Positions 36,146 through 46,072 of a stretch of 64,000 nucleotides of DNA are shown piece after piece. Position numbers and translations under genes: made by a program. The stretch comes from Microdochium bolleyi. Lineage: Eukaryota > Ascomycota > Sordariomycetes > Xylariales > Microdochiaceae. The notes below the pieces were generated by a model that worked only from the letters and a program-made list of their open reading frames with translations, had not been told where the DNA came from and made no database searches. Positions within the stretch are counted from its first letter, which is position 1; each line of letters starts with the position of its first letter. The stretch spans positions 1,426,001-1,490,000 of the forward strand of contig KQ964249.1 of assembly GCA_001566295.1 (NCBI GenBank). The letters run 5' to 3'.

Positions 36146-36520
36146 TCAATGGAAGGCGCCCTTTAGACGCTGGCTGATCGACTTCTTCTTGCCGAGCTCC
36201 GAATGAGACACCTCGACGCCTGCGTCCTTGTCGATCGAGTATGTGGTGTAGTCGGAATATGTCGATGCCGCATCGGACGCCAGTGGGGCCTGCGTAGAGC
36301 TGCTGCTAACTTTCTCCTTCTTGGCTGCCTTGGCGGCAGCCTTCATGCGAGCCTTCTGTGCCTTCTTCTCGTCTAACCTGGCCCAGATGAGCTCCGGGGG
36401 CACGGTCGACATGGCTGTGTTGTTGCTGTAGTTCTTGCAGGTCTGGCTGCTGGACGGGCTGCGGAAATCGTTCCCTGGGGAGAGAGCGGAGAAGGTTGAG
36501 ACGTAGCAGCTCCGGCACAT
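36146..36520 (-). CDS. Small basic protein of unknown function
   Basis: An open frame of 124 codons from an ATG at 36520; a second ATG at 36412 would give 88 residues starting MSTVPPELIWARLDEKKAQK. The middle (about 50-72) is a Lys/Ala-rich amphipathic helix. A Ser/Thr/Tyr-rich stretch follows, and the end is a basic KKKSISQRLKGAFH segment, a kind of C-terminus I associate with small conserved proteins of filamentous fungi. In the long form Cys 2, Cys 5 and Cys 29 precede the helix, so lipid anchoring is possible but unproven. Composition differs from its antisense frames, supporting this frame. I do not recognise a family. Confidence 0.5.
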   Translation of the reverse strand: MCRSCYVSTFSALSPGNDFRSPSSSQTCKNYSNNTAMSTVPPELIWARLDEKKAQKARMKAAAKAAKKEKVSSSSTQAPLASDAASTYSDYTTYSIDKDAGVEVSHSELGKKKSISQRLKGAFH

Positions 36521-37552
36521 TGTTCAGTTGTATGGGAGTTGTCGAGTGTTTTTCTTCTTCTTGTTTTTGGTCCTGAAGCCTGGCTTTCTGACGGCACCCT
36601 GGAGATACTTCTATCTGACGACGAGGGCTGCTTGGAAGTGGGAACGATAAACGTATGCTGTGTGATATTGTGTACCCTGTAAGAATCCGTTGTTGTTCGG
36701 GCTGGCAAGTATCAAGATGATCTCTGCTGATGATGATGTTGCTGAGGACCAATGTGCAAAAGCCTGGGATCGAAGGCAGCCACTGCTCCTTATATGCTTG
36801 TCTCAACGCAACGAGGCAGACATTAGGCATGCCGACACAGAGACTGGTGGTGTCAGCACTACATGGAAGCGAGAGACACCATGACTGTCGATACTGGCCG
36901 TGCCCCACCACTGCCGAAGCCGAGCGGTGCCAATCCCACACAGCCTGGCGGCGTGCTCAGTCCTGCTCGCCGGCTTCGGGAATTGTTGAGAACCACCCAA
37001 TTGCACGCCCTGCACGCGGAAGCCATGTGGGACTGGATCGGCTTGGGACTTGTGCATGCACAAGGGCGCGCGCTAAGCCTCCACGGATGGAAGAACCTTG
37101 CTGGACATTCACACGCAGAGAGGCTCCTGCCTGGAGTCGTCCCTCGTGGCGCCCAGGGTGTTGGCGTTGAGTCACCGGCCAGGCAGACGTGGCTGTGACC
37201 ATGTCGTGCACCGCTCGAGCTGAAAGCTTCAGATGCAAGAGGGTGTAGGGGATTGTTTGATTCTGCGAGCCCCAACTTTGCAGCCTCCCTCGGGTCCGCG
37301 CCGCGACGGACCGGCCTCGGCTTCGGCTTGGGTGGGGCCCAGCCGGCATCACGCACGGTACCTACATCATACGGATACTGCATCATTGACGCTGAGCAAC
37401 CACGCTGAGCAACCACAAGCCGATGATCGGAGTTTTCCAAAAAGATCATATACAAGGCAATTGTCAGCAACTCAGGGGTCCAAGTGTAGACACGCTATGT
37501 AAGTCATTGATTGATACCTGTAGAGGTTCTGTCGTCCCCATCCCAAGCTCCC
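36521..37552. other. Intergenic region, small gene promoter and F-box gene 3' end
   Basis: Several mutually overlapping frames of 80-200 codons on both strands have no domain resemblance. A short imperfect duplication (ACGCTGAGCAACCAC) is at about 37390-37412. Confidence 0.45.
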
Positions 37553-38639
37553 CTATGCGTCATCACCAAGGTATACCACCTTGCGAACAATGTCAAACAT
37601 GTGTGTGACTGTCCCCTGGTGTCCATGCTGCTGGCTACCATCCTCTGGCTGAGTCAGGCGCCGAAAGCGGTCCAGGACTGTCATCTTAAGCCCTGGCAAG
37701 ACCCTACTCTTGCCAGTTTCCCAGGCTGTCAGTTCCTGCAGACCCGCGACCATCAGCTCACGCTTCAGCCCGTGTAGTCGCCCGCCTGGGTTCTTCGTGC
37801 CTGCGATGTGTGCCCATAGAAACCAAGACCCGTGCCTGAGCACACTCTCCTCGAATATCGTCACTTGCTCCCACTCTATGGGGTTGCCAGCCTGAATCGG
37901 CGTGCCACCTCCCGCGCCTTCTACAAATCCGACGGACAATACAATCAGAAGGTAAAGGAGGCAGCTGACACTCTCAAGGTCTAGAGACTGTATCAAGGCA
38001 ACCTGGGATGGCCGCGCGGCATACTGGGTGAACGCAGTGCTTGTAATGCTTGCTTGGGGGTCATCGTGGATCGTCCTAGCAGGCGTCGAGGAGATCTGTA
38101 TCGTTGTGTCTTGTACTGTGTGGGCGGACATGTCCGCAATGCGATCGCAAAGACAAAGCGCCCGCCTCAATAGCGGGAACAGTTTCCATAGCTGCTCGCT
38201 GCACGTCAGTGGCCGCATTCCCGGCGGCGACGAAAGATCCACAAAGCCGCTCCGAAGAAACATGTACTCGGTCCTATTCTGCCGCATTTCCAGCTCTCGA
38301 ATGAGAGCATATGTTCTGGCTGGTATTGCGACGCGGCGGACCTTGTTGGAGCACAATGCGGCTGTCTGAGGCGGTTCGAACCCATATGATGCTGTGCGGC
38401 GTGTGGAGATTGACTTTTCGAATTGTGATGTAAGACATGCTATCGCCTTCATGGTATCAGTCAGAATCGTCGGAAACCGGAGCTTCATAATCACCGTCAC
38501 CTTCATGGGCGCGTATTTTCGGGCGCACAACACGGGAGGAGATAAAATGACATACCTTGCTAGATGCTGCAAAGTCCTGCATAGAAGCAGCATCGAGATA
38601 TTCAAAAACTTCCAGCAGGAGCTCGGGCGGTAGTCGCAT
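37553..38639 (-). CDS. F-box domain protein
   Basis: Exons 38639-38556 and 38446-37553 join in phase to give 325 residues. The 84-bp first exon encodes the start of an F-box, MRLPPELLLEVFEYLDAASMQDFAASSK, the Skp1-binding helix pair of SCF ubiquitin ligases. The second exon continues with AIACLTSQFEK. Its C-terminal half contains WFLWAHIAGTKNPGGRLHGLKRELM and LPGLKMTVLDRFRRL, a layout I associate with a lineage-expanded group of Sordariomycete F-box proteins. No LRR or WD40 repeats are visible, so the substrate-binding part is of unknown type. The intron (109 bp) has GTATGT and a CTGAC branch point near its acceptor. The second exon's frame stays open upstream into the intron, which could mislead gene callers. 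Confidence 0.75.
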
Positions 38640-39331
38640 GTTTGGGGTAGGAATATGGTGATTCTGACGACGGTGATGGATGAGGTGTTCAGCACAAGGA
38701 TGCGTGGGGAAGGGCAGCAGCACCTTATTATCAAGATTACAAGCACGCGCGAGGCACCTTGAGGGCACCACATTGTGGGCAGGTCCAAATGACCAAACGT
38801 GGTTGCTCATGGTGTTCTTTGAACAATACATGACGAAGGAGCCATCAAGGTTGTTGTTGCATCGCGCAAGGTGGGGCGGGGCGTATCGTCACATCCTGTC
38901 ACGAACGACAAGATGGCACCAATCTTGCCAAGGACCAGTGGCTGGTGCGGGGATTTGACCGATACGGCAGGAACCAAATTCTCCGAGTGTGTCGCTACGA
39001 CAGTTTCATGCAAGATTGTCATTACACGGGGCCCGCCAAATGAACGGCTACTGTTCGAGAGCGCAGTGAGCCCTTCGACCGTCCTTCCCACGTGCAGCCA
39101 GCGTCACCAAAGTCACGGTATCTTCAGGCGGAGAGTCGAGGCAGCGATGGCACGACCTCACGGCCTCCCCCAATGGACCACACTGAAGAACTCCATTATA
39201 TATTTGTTGGTGCCTGCTGAATGATGATGGAACGCCATGACGCCAAGACAGATAGATAGATGCCACAGAAGAGCATGCCAGCTTGTGAAGCACCAATGTT
39301 GTACAGATCTTGTGGAATTAATAGCAGTGCA
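38640..39331. other. Intergenic region, F-box promoter and glutaredoxin 3' end
   Basis: No open frame with family resemblance. Both flanking genes read leftwards. Confidence 0.5.
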
Positions 39332-40228
39332 TCATGAGGAATCGCCGCCAGAGTCGAACTTTTCCTTCATAACGACTCGATTACTGAGCAGGGCTTTGAA
39401 TTTGTCAATGAGCGTTTTCCGAGCGTGGAGGTCGGCAATTTCGTCACTGCCACCAACACTCTTGTGATTGACCATGATATTTGGGACTGTCTTGCGCCCT
39501 GTCATTCGTCCAAGCTTGGCTTGAAGCTTGGCGCCCAGAGGATGCTCGTCAAGCTCGACGACATAGGGTGGTGGATCGAAAGAGTACTTTGTGAGGAGTA
39601 TCGACTTGGCACGCTTCGAGTACGGACAGTACGTCTTGGAGAAGATGACAACTGGGATATGTACGGTCAGCGGAGGTGCGCACATGAAGGCCGGCGCATG
39701 GCTGCGAGTCGACTTACTAGGCGACTTCTTGAGGATGCTGTGCATGGCAGAATCAGTCTCGGGATCAGCGGGTGTCTCGTCAGAGTCGGTATCGCCGTCG
39801 AGTCCCTTGTTGCTGCCCTTGAGCGCATTACCCTTGGGTCGTTGGCCATCTGCCGACGACCCGATGCCGACGACCTCATCCGGATGATCTGGCTTAAGGG
39901 GGGCCTTCTTGTTTGCGAGTTCTTTGGCTTTCTGCTCAGCGGCGCGCAGGCGCTCTGACATCTCCCTGGCTAGCTGAATATCGTCCGCGTCGACGGTCCC
40001 GTCGCCGTCCTTGTCCTTGATGTGCGGCTCTATGAGCTCGCCTTTGTCGACGACAGCCTGACCTGGCCGCTGGTGGTCTAGGGCATTCATGGTCTTGTGA
40101 TAGAAGTCTTGTATCGTCCGGGTGTCCTGGACCGTGTTCTGACGCATCGTGGAGGTGAAGAAGAGGGTCGTGACGACAATGGCCATGACAGCTACCAAGA
40201 GCAGGCGGAGCCGTCTTGGCGAAGGCAT
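39332..40228 (-). CDS. Membrane-anchored CPYS glutaredoxin (Grx6/Grx7 type)
   Basis: Exons 40228-39718 and 39651-39332 give 276 residues. A short basic N-terminus and one hydrophobic helix (about 7-26) form a signal anchor, putting the rest in the ER/Golgi lumen as in yeast Grx6 and Grx7. A hydrophilic stem (about 30-168) follows, with an EF-hand-like acidic loop at 72-83 (DKDGDGTVDADD). The thioredoxin-fold domain runs from about 170: IVIFSKTYCPYSKRAK with Cys 179 as the reactive residue and Ser in place of the second Cys, so monothiol. Then come TVPNIMV with the cis-proline and VGGSDEI for glutathione binding. The enzyme would reduce glutathione mixed disulfides in the early secretory route. 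The intron lies just before the catalytic block. Confidence 0.92.
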   Translation of the reverse strand: MPSPRRLRLLLVAVMAIVVTTLFFTSTMRQNTVQDTRTIQDFYHKTMNALDHQRPGQAVVDKGELIEPHIKDKDGDGTVDADDIQLAREMSERLRAAEQKAKELANKKAPLKPDHPDEVVGIGSSADGQRPKGNALKGSNKGLDGDTDSDETPADPETDSAMHSILKKSPSKSTRSHAPAFMCAPPLTVHIPVVIFSKTYCPYSKRAKSILLTKYSFDPPPYVVELDEHPLGAKLQAKLGRMTGRKTVPNIMVNHKSVGGSDEIADLHARKTLIDKFKALLSNRVVMKEKFDSGGDSS

Positions 40229-40974
40229 GGTAGCGGGGGTTAGATTGGTCGTTCTGGAAGCCCCGGCGGAGGAGTGGTCTGGGGGGACTGGGAGAACGCA
40301 AGCGCACGCTGCAAGATTCTGCCAAACAGGCGTGTTGCTGAGGTAGCTTGACAGACGCTGGATGAAAAACTGACGAGGGCGTGGCAGTGGTCGTGCCGCG
40401 TGCCGTGTCGAGGAAAGGGGCGCCAAAGGCCAGAGTGCGAGGGCGGAAGGGTGCCGAATGCTCGAGGCGAGGGATGAGAGAACCAGCCAAGACGGCGAGA
40501 CTGGCAGCGAGGGACAAGGAGGTTGGTGTCTGAGTCTGCGGTACGCAAAGGACGACCGCAAGGCGAAAACAAGGACGGCAACAGGTCTGGCGGCTGTGCG
40601 GGCACGGCCAGGATTGCAGTCGCGTGTATTCCCGAGCGAAGGCTGGCAAGACGGCAACTCCCAATTTCAGGGTTTGGGAGGCGTGGAGCTGAGAGGGCGA
40701 CCTGACGACGGCGGCCCCCCACCGCGCGGGCTGCTGCTGACTGTACAGGACCCACACCGCCGTGTGGGGACCGGAGCTAAGCTTCAGGGTCGGTCCCACA
40801 GCCCAACGAAACACACGCAAAACACCTGCAGCTCAGATCTCTCTGCTCCGACCGCACTCGCGGCTTGGTAAATAGAGACTCGAGGGAGTTTAAGTCCATC
40901 TTTCTGCAGCAACTACCACAATGAAAGATGGTTCACAACGCCCCAGACTCCCACATAGGCCTTCTGTTGCTGGA
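40229..40974. other. Intergenic region, glutaredoxin promoter
   Basis: GC-rich leader of the glutaredoxin gene. The coding frame stays open upstream of the ATG for about 140 codons, but with Arg/Pro/Ser-rich noise that does not look like protein. No other gene seen. Confidence 0.5.
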
Positions 40975-41640
40975 CTATCCCCTCCCGCTTGCCGCCTTTC
41001 GCTCTTGCGCCAGCTGCCACGTGCGACTCTCAGGCAGCAGCGTCCTCCATATCTTCAAGGCACCTGCACGCCACATTTCGTCCCGGCTGTAATACTCCTC
41101 AATTACAGGCTGGCAGTCCTCGAAGGGCCCGTAAAAGTCCATTCGCGGGCGAGTGGAGATGTGTACGTCAGGCCCGATGAGCCAGGCCTCGTTGAGGGCG
41201 CCTCACGGACAAACGTGACGGCGGGCCGCTCGCATACTCGGAGTAGACCGCAACGAAGCAGCGAGGACAACGCATAATCGGCTGGCCGTGCCTAGACTGC
41301 GATGGCGTGCGCACAGCCAGGGGCTGGAAGATGCCGTCAACACCTGCGCCGAGGTTGAGCACACTCGGCTCTGACATGCTTGGGAGACAGAGTGGTGTCG
41401 CCTTGCCGCACTCGTCGTCGACTCGGCTCAGAGAAACGGATGCCTCTTCTAATGATGGCAGCAGGCAGAATTGAGACTGCTCGATGAGCATGTTGATGGC
41501 GTGGGATCCTCCGCCCTCTCGGGCACACATGGTGTAGTGATAGTCGTGTATACGGAGTGGGCCGGCGCCGATGGAGTAGCAGATGAGCCCGCAAGAGCAT
41601 TCACCCCCGAGGGGAAGACGAGAAGGGCTGGTACCGTAAT
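40975..41640 (-). pseudogene. Degenerate GFA-family (DUF636) gene with frameshifts
   Basis: Read leftwards, three pieces of one GFA-type protein lie in order but in three frames. Piece 1 (about 41615-41225) has GGECSCGLICYSI, a decayed zinc block YHYTMCARE where intact members have CHC-x2-CQR, INMLIEQSQFCLLP, and RCPRCFVAVYSEY. Piece 2 (about 41228-41203) has AVTFVRE. Piece 3 (about 41202-40975) has ALNEAWLIGPDVHIST, FEDCQPVIEEYYSRDEMW and a stop at 40977-40975. One base appears to be missing near 41220-41228 and another near 41197-41205. The only close upstream ATG (41684) is in yet another frame. Loss of two zinc cysteines together with frame breaks argues for a real pseudogene, not sequencing error alone. 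Confidence 0.75.
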
Positions 41641-42613
41641 GTGGGAAGGGAGTATTGAGATGACTTTTGTTGGTATGGGGCCATGGCTTAAAAAGTACCT
41701 ATCGCGCTGCAGGTGGAAATGTTGTGCCACGTGGGACAAGTACGTAGGTATTGTGTGGAGAAGAGTGAAGTGGCCCGACACATAAAGATGGGCCAGAAAT
41801 ACGCCACGTGTGAAGAACGCGAAGAAGCTGCTTCACTCCGGCTTGGCATTCGTGAGCCAGGCACACGACAAGTGATCCTTTCGTCTGCTTGGGTTAAGCT
41901 CTAAGAGGGATTGCCCAATACGGATGGTAGCTCAACAGCTACTGGTCAGCTCTGCTGCGCAGTCTCAGTGGCTTCCGACGGGCACGGGGCTGGTGCACAG
42001 AACAGTCTGGTCCTCGAATGGACAGATGACAGGCCCGGTCACCATGCTTCCGCAGCTCTGAGCGGCTCGGCCACAGCAGGCCGCCCCAACCGTCAAAGTC
42101 CTTTGAACGAAAAGCCAGGACAACGAGACCAGCTCCCCAAGCTACATGCGCTACTTAAGTAAGTGGATGGCAGTATTACGTCGCACTTCGCAAGACATGC
42201 ATCAGCAAAGCGATATGTGCCCAAGCGGCGCAGCCATCGACCTAGGGTCTGCAACATGCAAGCTAGGTTTTTCCTGATCAGAGACTGGGTTCGGATGAGC
42301 TGGACAAGTTGGACAGGCGGAGCTCTCTACCCCGTGGCCGAGTAGACTCGGGAGAGACGGACACGGCAGACCCACATCCTGGGTGGCTGCCTTGGTTAGG
42401 GGCTGGCGGACAAGCCGCCCCTGCCCTCGCCCCCTCTCGGACTATTGTCAACGGGTCCTCAACTTGGTCCTCTCAAACTGCCAACAACCTCAAGGCCAAT
42501 ACCTTCGTCAACTTAGCCGCCACCCCTCGGGCAGCTTCGCAGCGCGTGCTGGACCCGCGCAGACTTTCGCTCGTCTGCGACAGAGATCTCCAACTGCCAC
42601 TCGGCCCACGCCC
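41641..42613. other. Intergenic region upstream of the membrane-protein gene
   Basis: Holds the promoter and leader of the rightward gene at 42614. No other coding signal. Contains TACGTAGGTA near 41741. Confidence 0.45.
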
Positions 42614-43738
42614 ATGCCACGCATCACCCCTTTGCGCGTGGTCAGCCTGCTGCCCCTGACCTGGCTCTGCCTCATCACCACCTGGCTCATCCTGCCCTCG
42701 CCAGGTCTCTCCCGCGCCTCCCGCGAGGCCACGGTCGATGCATCACTACGAACAGGCCGGGCCGTGACCGCCGCAGTCCGGTACAGCAAGAGCTATGGAG
42801 ACGCATACTGGGGCAGCCGCCCTGATGGCTTGCTCGTCGATTGGAAGCTCGAAAGCGACCACGAAAGCGATAGCGTGATGCTCATCATCGGCCTCGAGAA
42901 GCGCGTGAACTTGACCGAAGCTGCGCTTAAAGGCGCCCAATACTTTAGCGAGGCCGCTCCCGCTGCACTAGGTGTGTCCGGGCTCGAAGGATCCAGGAAA
43001 CCCTACGTTAGTGAGCTGCTAGGCGCTGACGTCGCTGCCGCCGAGGAGGACGATCTGTACATCATGCCGTGGTTCGCCTGGGCCGATAAGCTTCTCATAT
43101 CTTACCAGTTTCGACATAGTAGGGGCAGCTTGAAGTTCAGACTATATGTTCCCGAGCCATGTGTTGTGCAGGTCTGGAAGGATCTGTCGGTGCTCGATCG
43201 TTTGACCAACCCAGCCGACATCAGAGACTCGGACCGTGAGACTGGTCTCATCGCCACGTTCTCAGACATACCTGTCGCTCACTTCGCAGGTGCCAACGTG
43301 CGAGCCTCCATCGCCAGCATACGCATCACCAACTTGGCCGGCGAGCTGCCGTCCCGGACCTGGCCCATCCGATATATGATTGCCCAGCCACTTTACATAC
43401 CGGTGTTTTTCCCACTGAATATTATACGCTTCTTCATCATCGGCCCATTGTCGCTCACAGTCTTCTCTGCGGCATGCGTGCTGGCTGTTCTCGTGAAGTG
43501 GCAGCTGGCCGGCCGGCCGCCATTCAGAGAGTGGATTGTGCAGCTCCCATACATGGTGTTCTGTTGCAGGACCCAGTCGCGCAAGGCACGCCGGCGCGGC
43601 GTTTGGGGACCCAGTGGTCCCATGGCAGACGAGGAGAGTGGACTACTGGGCAAAAACCCAAACACAACCTTCACGACGCCGTTTAATCCTGTTTTCAAGC
43701 CTACAAAGTCGCGGCCGCGGGTATTTGACCGGGCGTGA
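42614..43738 (+). CDS. Predicted membrane protein of unknown function
   Basis: A single-exon frame of 374 residues from the ATG at 42614. The frame is open back to 42383, giving up to 451 codons, but a hydrophobic signal-like segment sits directly after the 42614 start (about residues 6-28, LRVVSLLPLTWLCLITTWLIL). A 230-residue globular part follows, with possible N-glycosylation at NLT (about 98-100), WFAWADKLLISYQF and FRLYVPEPCVVQVWKDLS. Residues about 260-296 form one or two membrane helices (PVFFPLNIIRFFIIGPLSLTVFSAACVLAVLV). The remaining C-terminus is basic with CC at about 316-317 and a Thr/Pro-rich tail, probably cytosolic. I recognise no domain. The topology suggests a lumenal domain held between two anchors. 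Confidence 0.7.
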   Translation: MPRITPLRVVSLLPLTWLCLITTWLILPSPGLSRASREATVDASLRTGRAVTAAVRYSKSYGDAYWGSRPDGLLVDWKLESDHESDSVMLIIGLEKRVNLTEAALKGAQYFSEAAPAALGVSGLEGSRKPYVSELLGADVAAAEEDDLYIMPWFAWADKLLISYQFRHSRGSLKFRLYVPEPCVVQVWKDLSVLDRLTNPADIRDSDRETGLIATFSDIPVAHFAGANVRASIASIRITNLAGELPSRTWPIRYMIAQPLYIPVFFPLNIIRFFIIGPLSLTVFSAACVLAVLVKWQLAGRPPFREWIVQLPYMVFCCRTQSRKARRRGVWGPSGPMADEESGLLGKNPNTTFTTPFNPVFKPTKSRPRVFDRA

Positions 43739-44012
43739 GGCGAAACGGTCAATGATAGACTAGCGTATCATAAAGTATGGCGACACTCGCATATCGGACA
43801 TAGTCACACAGACACACAAAGTGATCTTCAACCATATCGCAAGCTCAGTGTAAGTCGTGCCGTGAACTGTCAGGTTTGAATCTGACCCTGGAGGGACAAT
43901 GTAAATTCCTCAACGTCGAACGCCAGAACTCCAGGCCGGCAGCAACTTGCTGAATAATAGCTCGCCATGGCCACATGCTATCCTCATACTACAACTGGTC
44001 CTCTTCGGTGGC

Positions 44013-45166
44013 CTACTTCTGCTTCTTGGCTGCCTCGGTCGTCTCCTCGGTGTCCACGTCCCGGGACCGCTTCAGACCCTTCATCTTCCTCGTCTGCAGC
44101 TCGCTCAGATCCTGGCGGCCAAGGTGGATTCTGCCGAGCTTGTCACCCATGGTGTCGGTCGAGATGTTCTTCTTCGTCCTCTCCTCGTTGGTCCTGGGCT
44201 TCCTCATGGCCTCCTTCAGGGCGGCCTCGTCGGGCTGCTGGGAGCGGCCGACGCGGAAGTCCATGCGGGGTCCCATCTCCTCGACTTCGACGCGGGGCAT
44301 CTTCTGGCCGCTGCGCTTGGTGGAAATGAGATAGAGGCGCATGTGGATCTGAGGCTTGACGTCGTCATTGCCGATGGGCTCCTCGGCAGAGATGGAGACG
44401 AGATACTGGAGGCCCTCGACGTCAATCTTGTCGCTGACCTCGCCCTTGAAGAAGTCGATAAGCATGCTCTTGGCCATGGTGTACTCGTTGGCGACAGGGC
44501 TCTCGAAGGCGGTGCCGGTGAAGGAGATCATGGGCCTCAAACCGATGGCGAACTTGCGGCCCTTGAACTGGGAGACGGCGCGGTAGCTCTCGGGGTCGAG
44601 GTGCAGCTCGAGCATGTCGAGGACCTTGTGCGCAAACATGCGGACAAAGGTGAGGGTGTGTGGGCGCTTCTTGGAGGAGGAGCCGACTGAAAAGAAGCAG
44701 GGCGCTGGTCAGGGGTCGTCCGTGCAGCAAGTGGTCGCAGTCTCGGTGTGGAGGACAGAGTTACTTACAGACGAATAATGAAGTGTCGTTCTTCTCTGAG
44801 AAGAACTCGAGCGATGCGGCATTGTCAAATGGGTGAACTGGACATGATCAGCACTAGGCAGCCAAGCACGGGGCGGCTGTGTTTTGGATGGGCTCTTACT
44901 GTCGTTCTTCTTTGTGAACTTCTTGGCGAGGGGTTGACGGAGGGCAAAGAGGTCGGCCATGGCATCCTGGACGAGCTGGGAGCATGTTGTGCCGCGGAGG
45001 AAGAGGCAGGTCTTTGGGTTCTCGACAGCCTTGGGGGCCTTCTTGTCGAGGGCGCGCTTGGAGCGGGCGTTCCGGGGTTTTCTGGGCAGAGAGAGTCAGC
45101 GGGTAGGGAACGCGACAAATGGGAGGAGACGGGCCAGGAGGGGGAGACGGACATTTGCCTGAGCAT
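44013..45166 (-). CDS. RPF2: Ribosome production factor 2 (Brix domain)
   Basis: Exons 45166-45153 (14 bp), 45081-44900, 44837-44769 and 44686-44013 give 312 residues, the usual size for Rpf2. The start MLRQIKPRNARSKRALDKKAPK and the following CLFLRGTTCSQ are the family signature. The Brix domain runs from about 30 to 235, including SLEFFSEKNDTSLFVFGSSSKKRPHTLTFVRMF, ALRQPLAKKFTKKN and GLRPMISFTGTAFE. A basic tail (LQTRKMKGLKRSRDVDTEE) ends the protein. Rpf2 works with Rrs1 in the nucleolus to bring the 5S RNP (5S rRNA, uL18, uL5) into pre-60S ribosomes. The first donor is GTCCGT, a weak match to consensus, but only this junction yields the conserved QIKPRNARSK. The strong match to a universal gene makes the call firm. 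Confidence 0.95.
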
Positions 45167-46072
45167 TGTGGAACAGTGAGGGTGCGGCGAACGAGGGGTG
45201 GGCTGTGATGGTCGATGTGTTGGGACTTATGTGAGGCCGACAAGATGCGACGACCAGCTCTGCGTGCGACAGGCGTGTCGGAACAATTTTGTCTTATCGC
45301 TCTTATCGGCGAGGGCTGGCAGTGGGAGTGGGCCCTGCATCATTGAGCACTGCAAGGTGGGGCTATCGCTGTGGAGGCCCGTCTTCCCCCAATGGGCCTC
45401 CACCCGAGCGCCGCCGCCTCGGATCGGATCCCCCACGCTCGCTGCAGCATTCCCCGAGACGAGGTTGCCAGCCGAAACCACAAGCTTGCTTGCTCTCCGG
45501 CCCTTCGGTTGAAGTCTTGCAGCTTGGGCGGCCATGGACCGAGCCGGCGGCCCACCCGCGCTACCCCGCGCCGGCCGGGAGTCCTCCCCGGCATCCATGG
45601 ATGGCACAAACTTAATAGAGCCATGCCCTCGCAGCACGCATGCCTGCAAGTGCGTGGCCAGCACACCACCACTCGACTGATCATCGTCGTCAAGCCTTGG
45701 GCGCGCGCACGCCTTGGCCCGTTCAAGCTCCCGCGTCTCCACCGCCCAGGAATGAGGTCATCTCACCGCCGTGCCCGCCCCGACGAATCACAAACCCCAA
45801 TCCCCCTCGGCACCTGTCGTCTGCCGTTGTTTGTGGCTGGCCCGAGACCCCGGGGCGTTGCACGCTCAGTGACGAGCCCATGCAATAGCGTGTGACCTCG
45901 CCCAGCTAGGGTACCATACCGTACGTCTGTACACGGGTGGGAGTGTATATAAGGCATGGCACATGCAGCTGTGGCCAGCCCTCCACCGAGGCGGCCCTTT
46001 CCCACCCGCAAGGCGGACCACCACGAGACAACAAAGCCAAAGACCACGCACGGCCTCGTCTCCAGCACAACC
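45167..46072. other. Divergent promoter region, RPF2 and lactonohydrolase
   Basis: About 0.9 kb shared by two outward-reading genes. Contains GGTACC (45910-45915) in a TAGGGTACC context and a TATA box serving the right-hand gene. No gene of its own. Confidence 0.55.
45946..45952 (+). promoter_or_regulatory. TATA box of the lactonohydrolase gene
   Basis: TATATAA lies 121 bases upstream of the start codon at 46073, a plausible distance for a short fungal 5' leader. TATA promoters in fungi tend to mark strongly regulated genes, consistent with a secreted enzyme. Confidence 0.5.

Noticed and set aside
38370..38385. GGTTCGAACCC resembling a tRNA T-loop
   Set aside because: No acceptor, D or anticodon arm can be folded around it, and it lies in the F-box coding exon.
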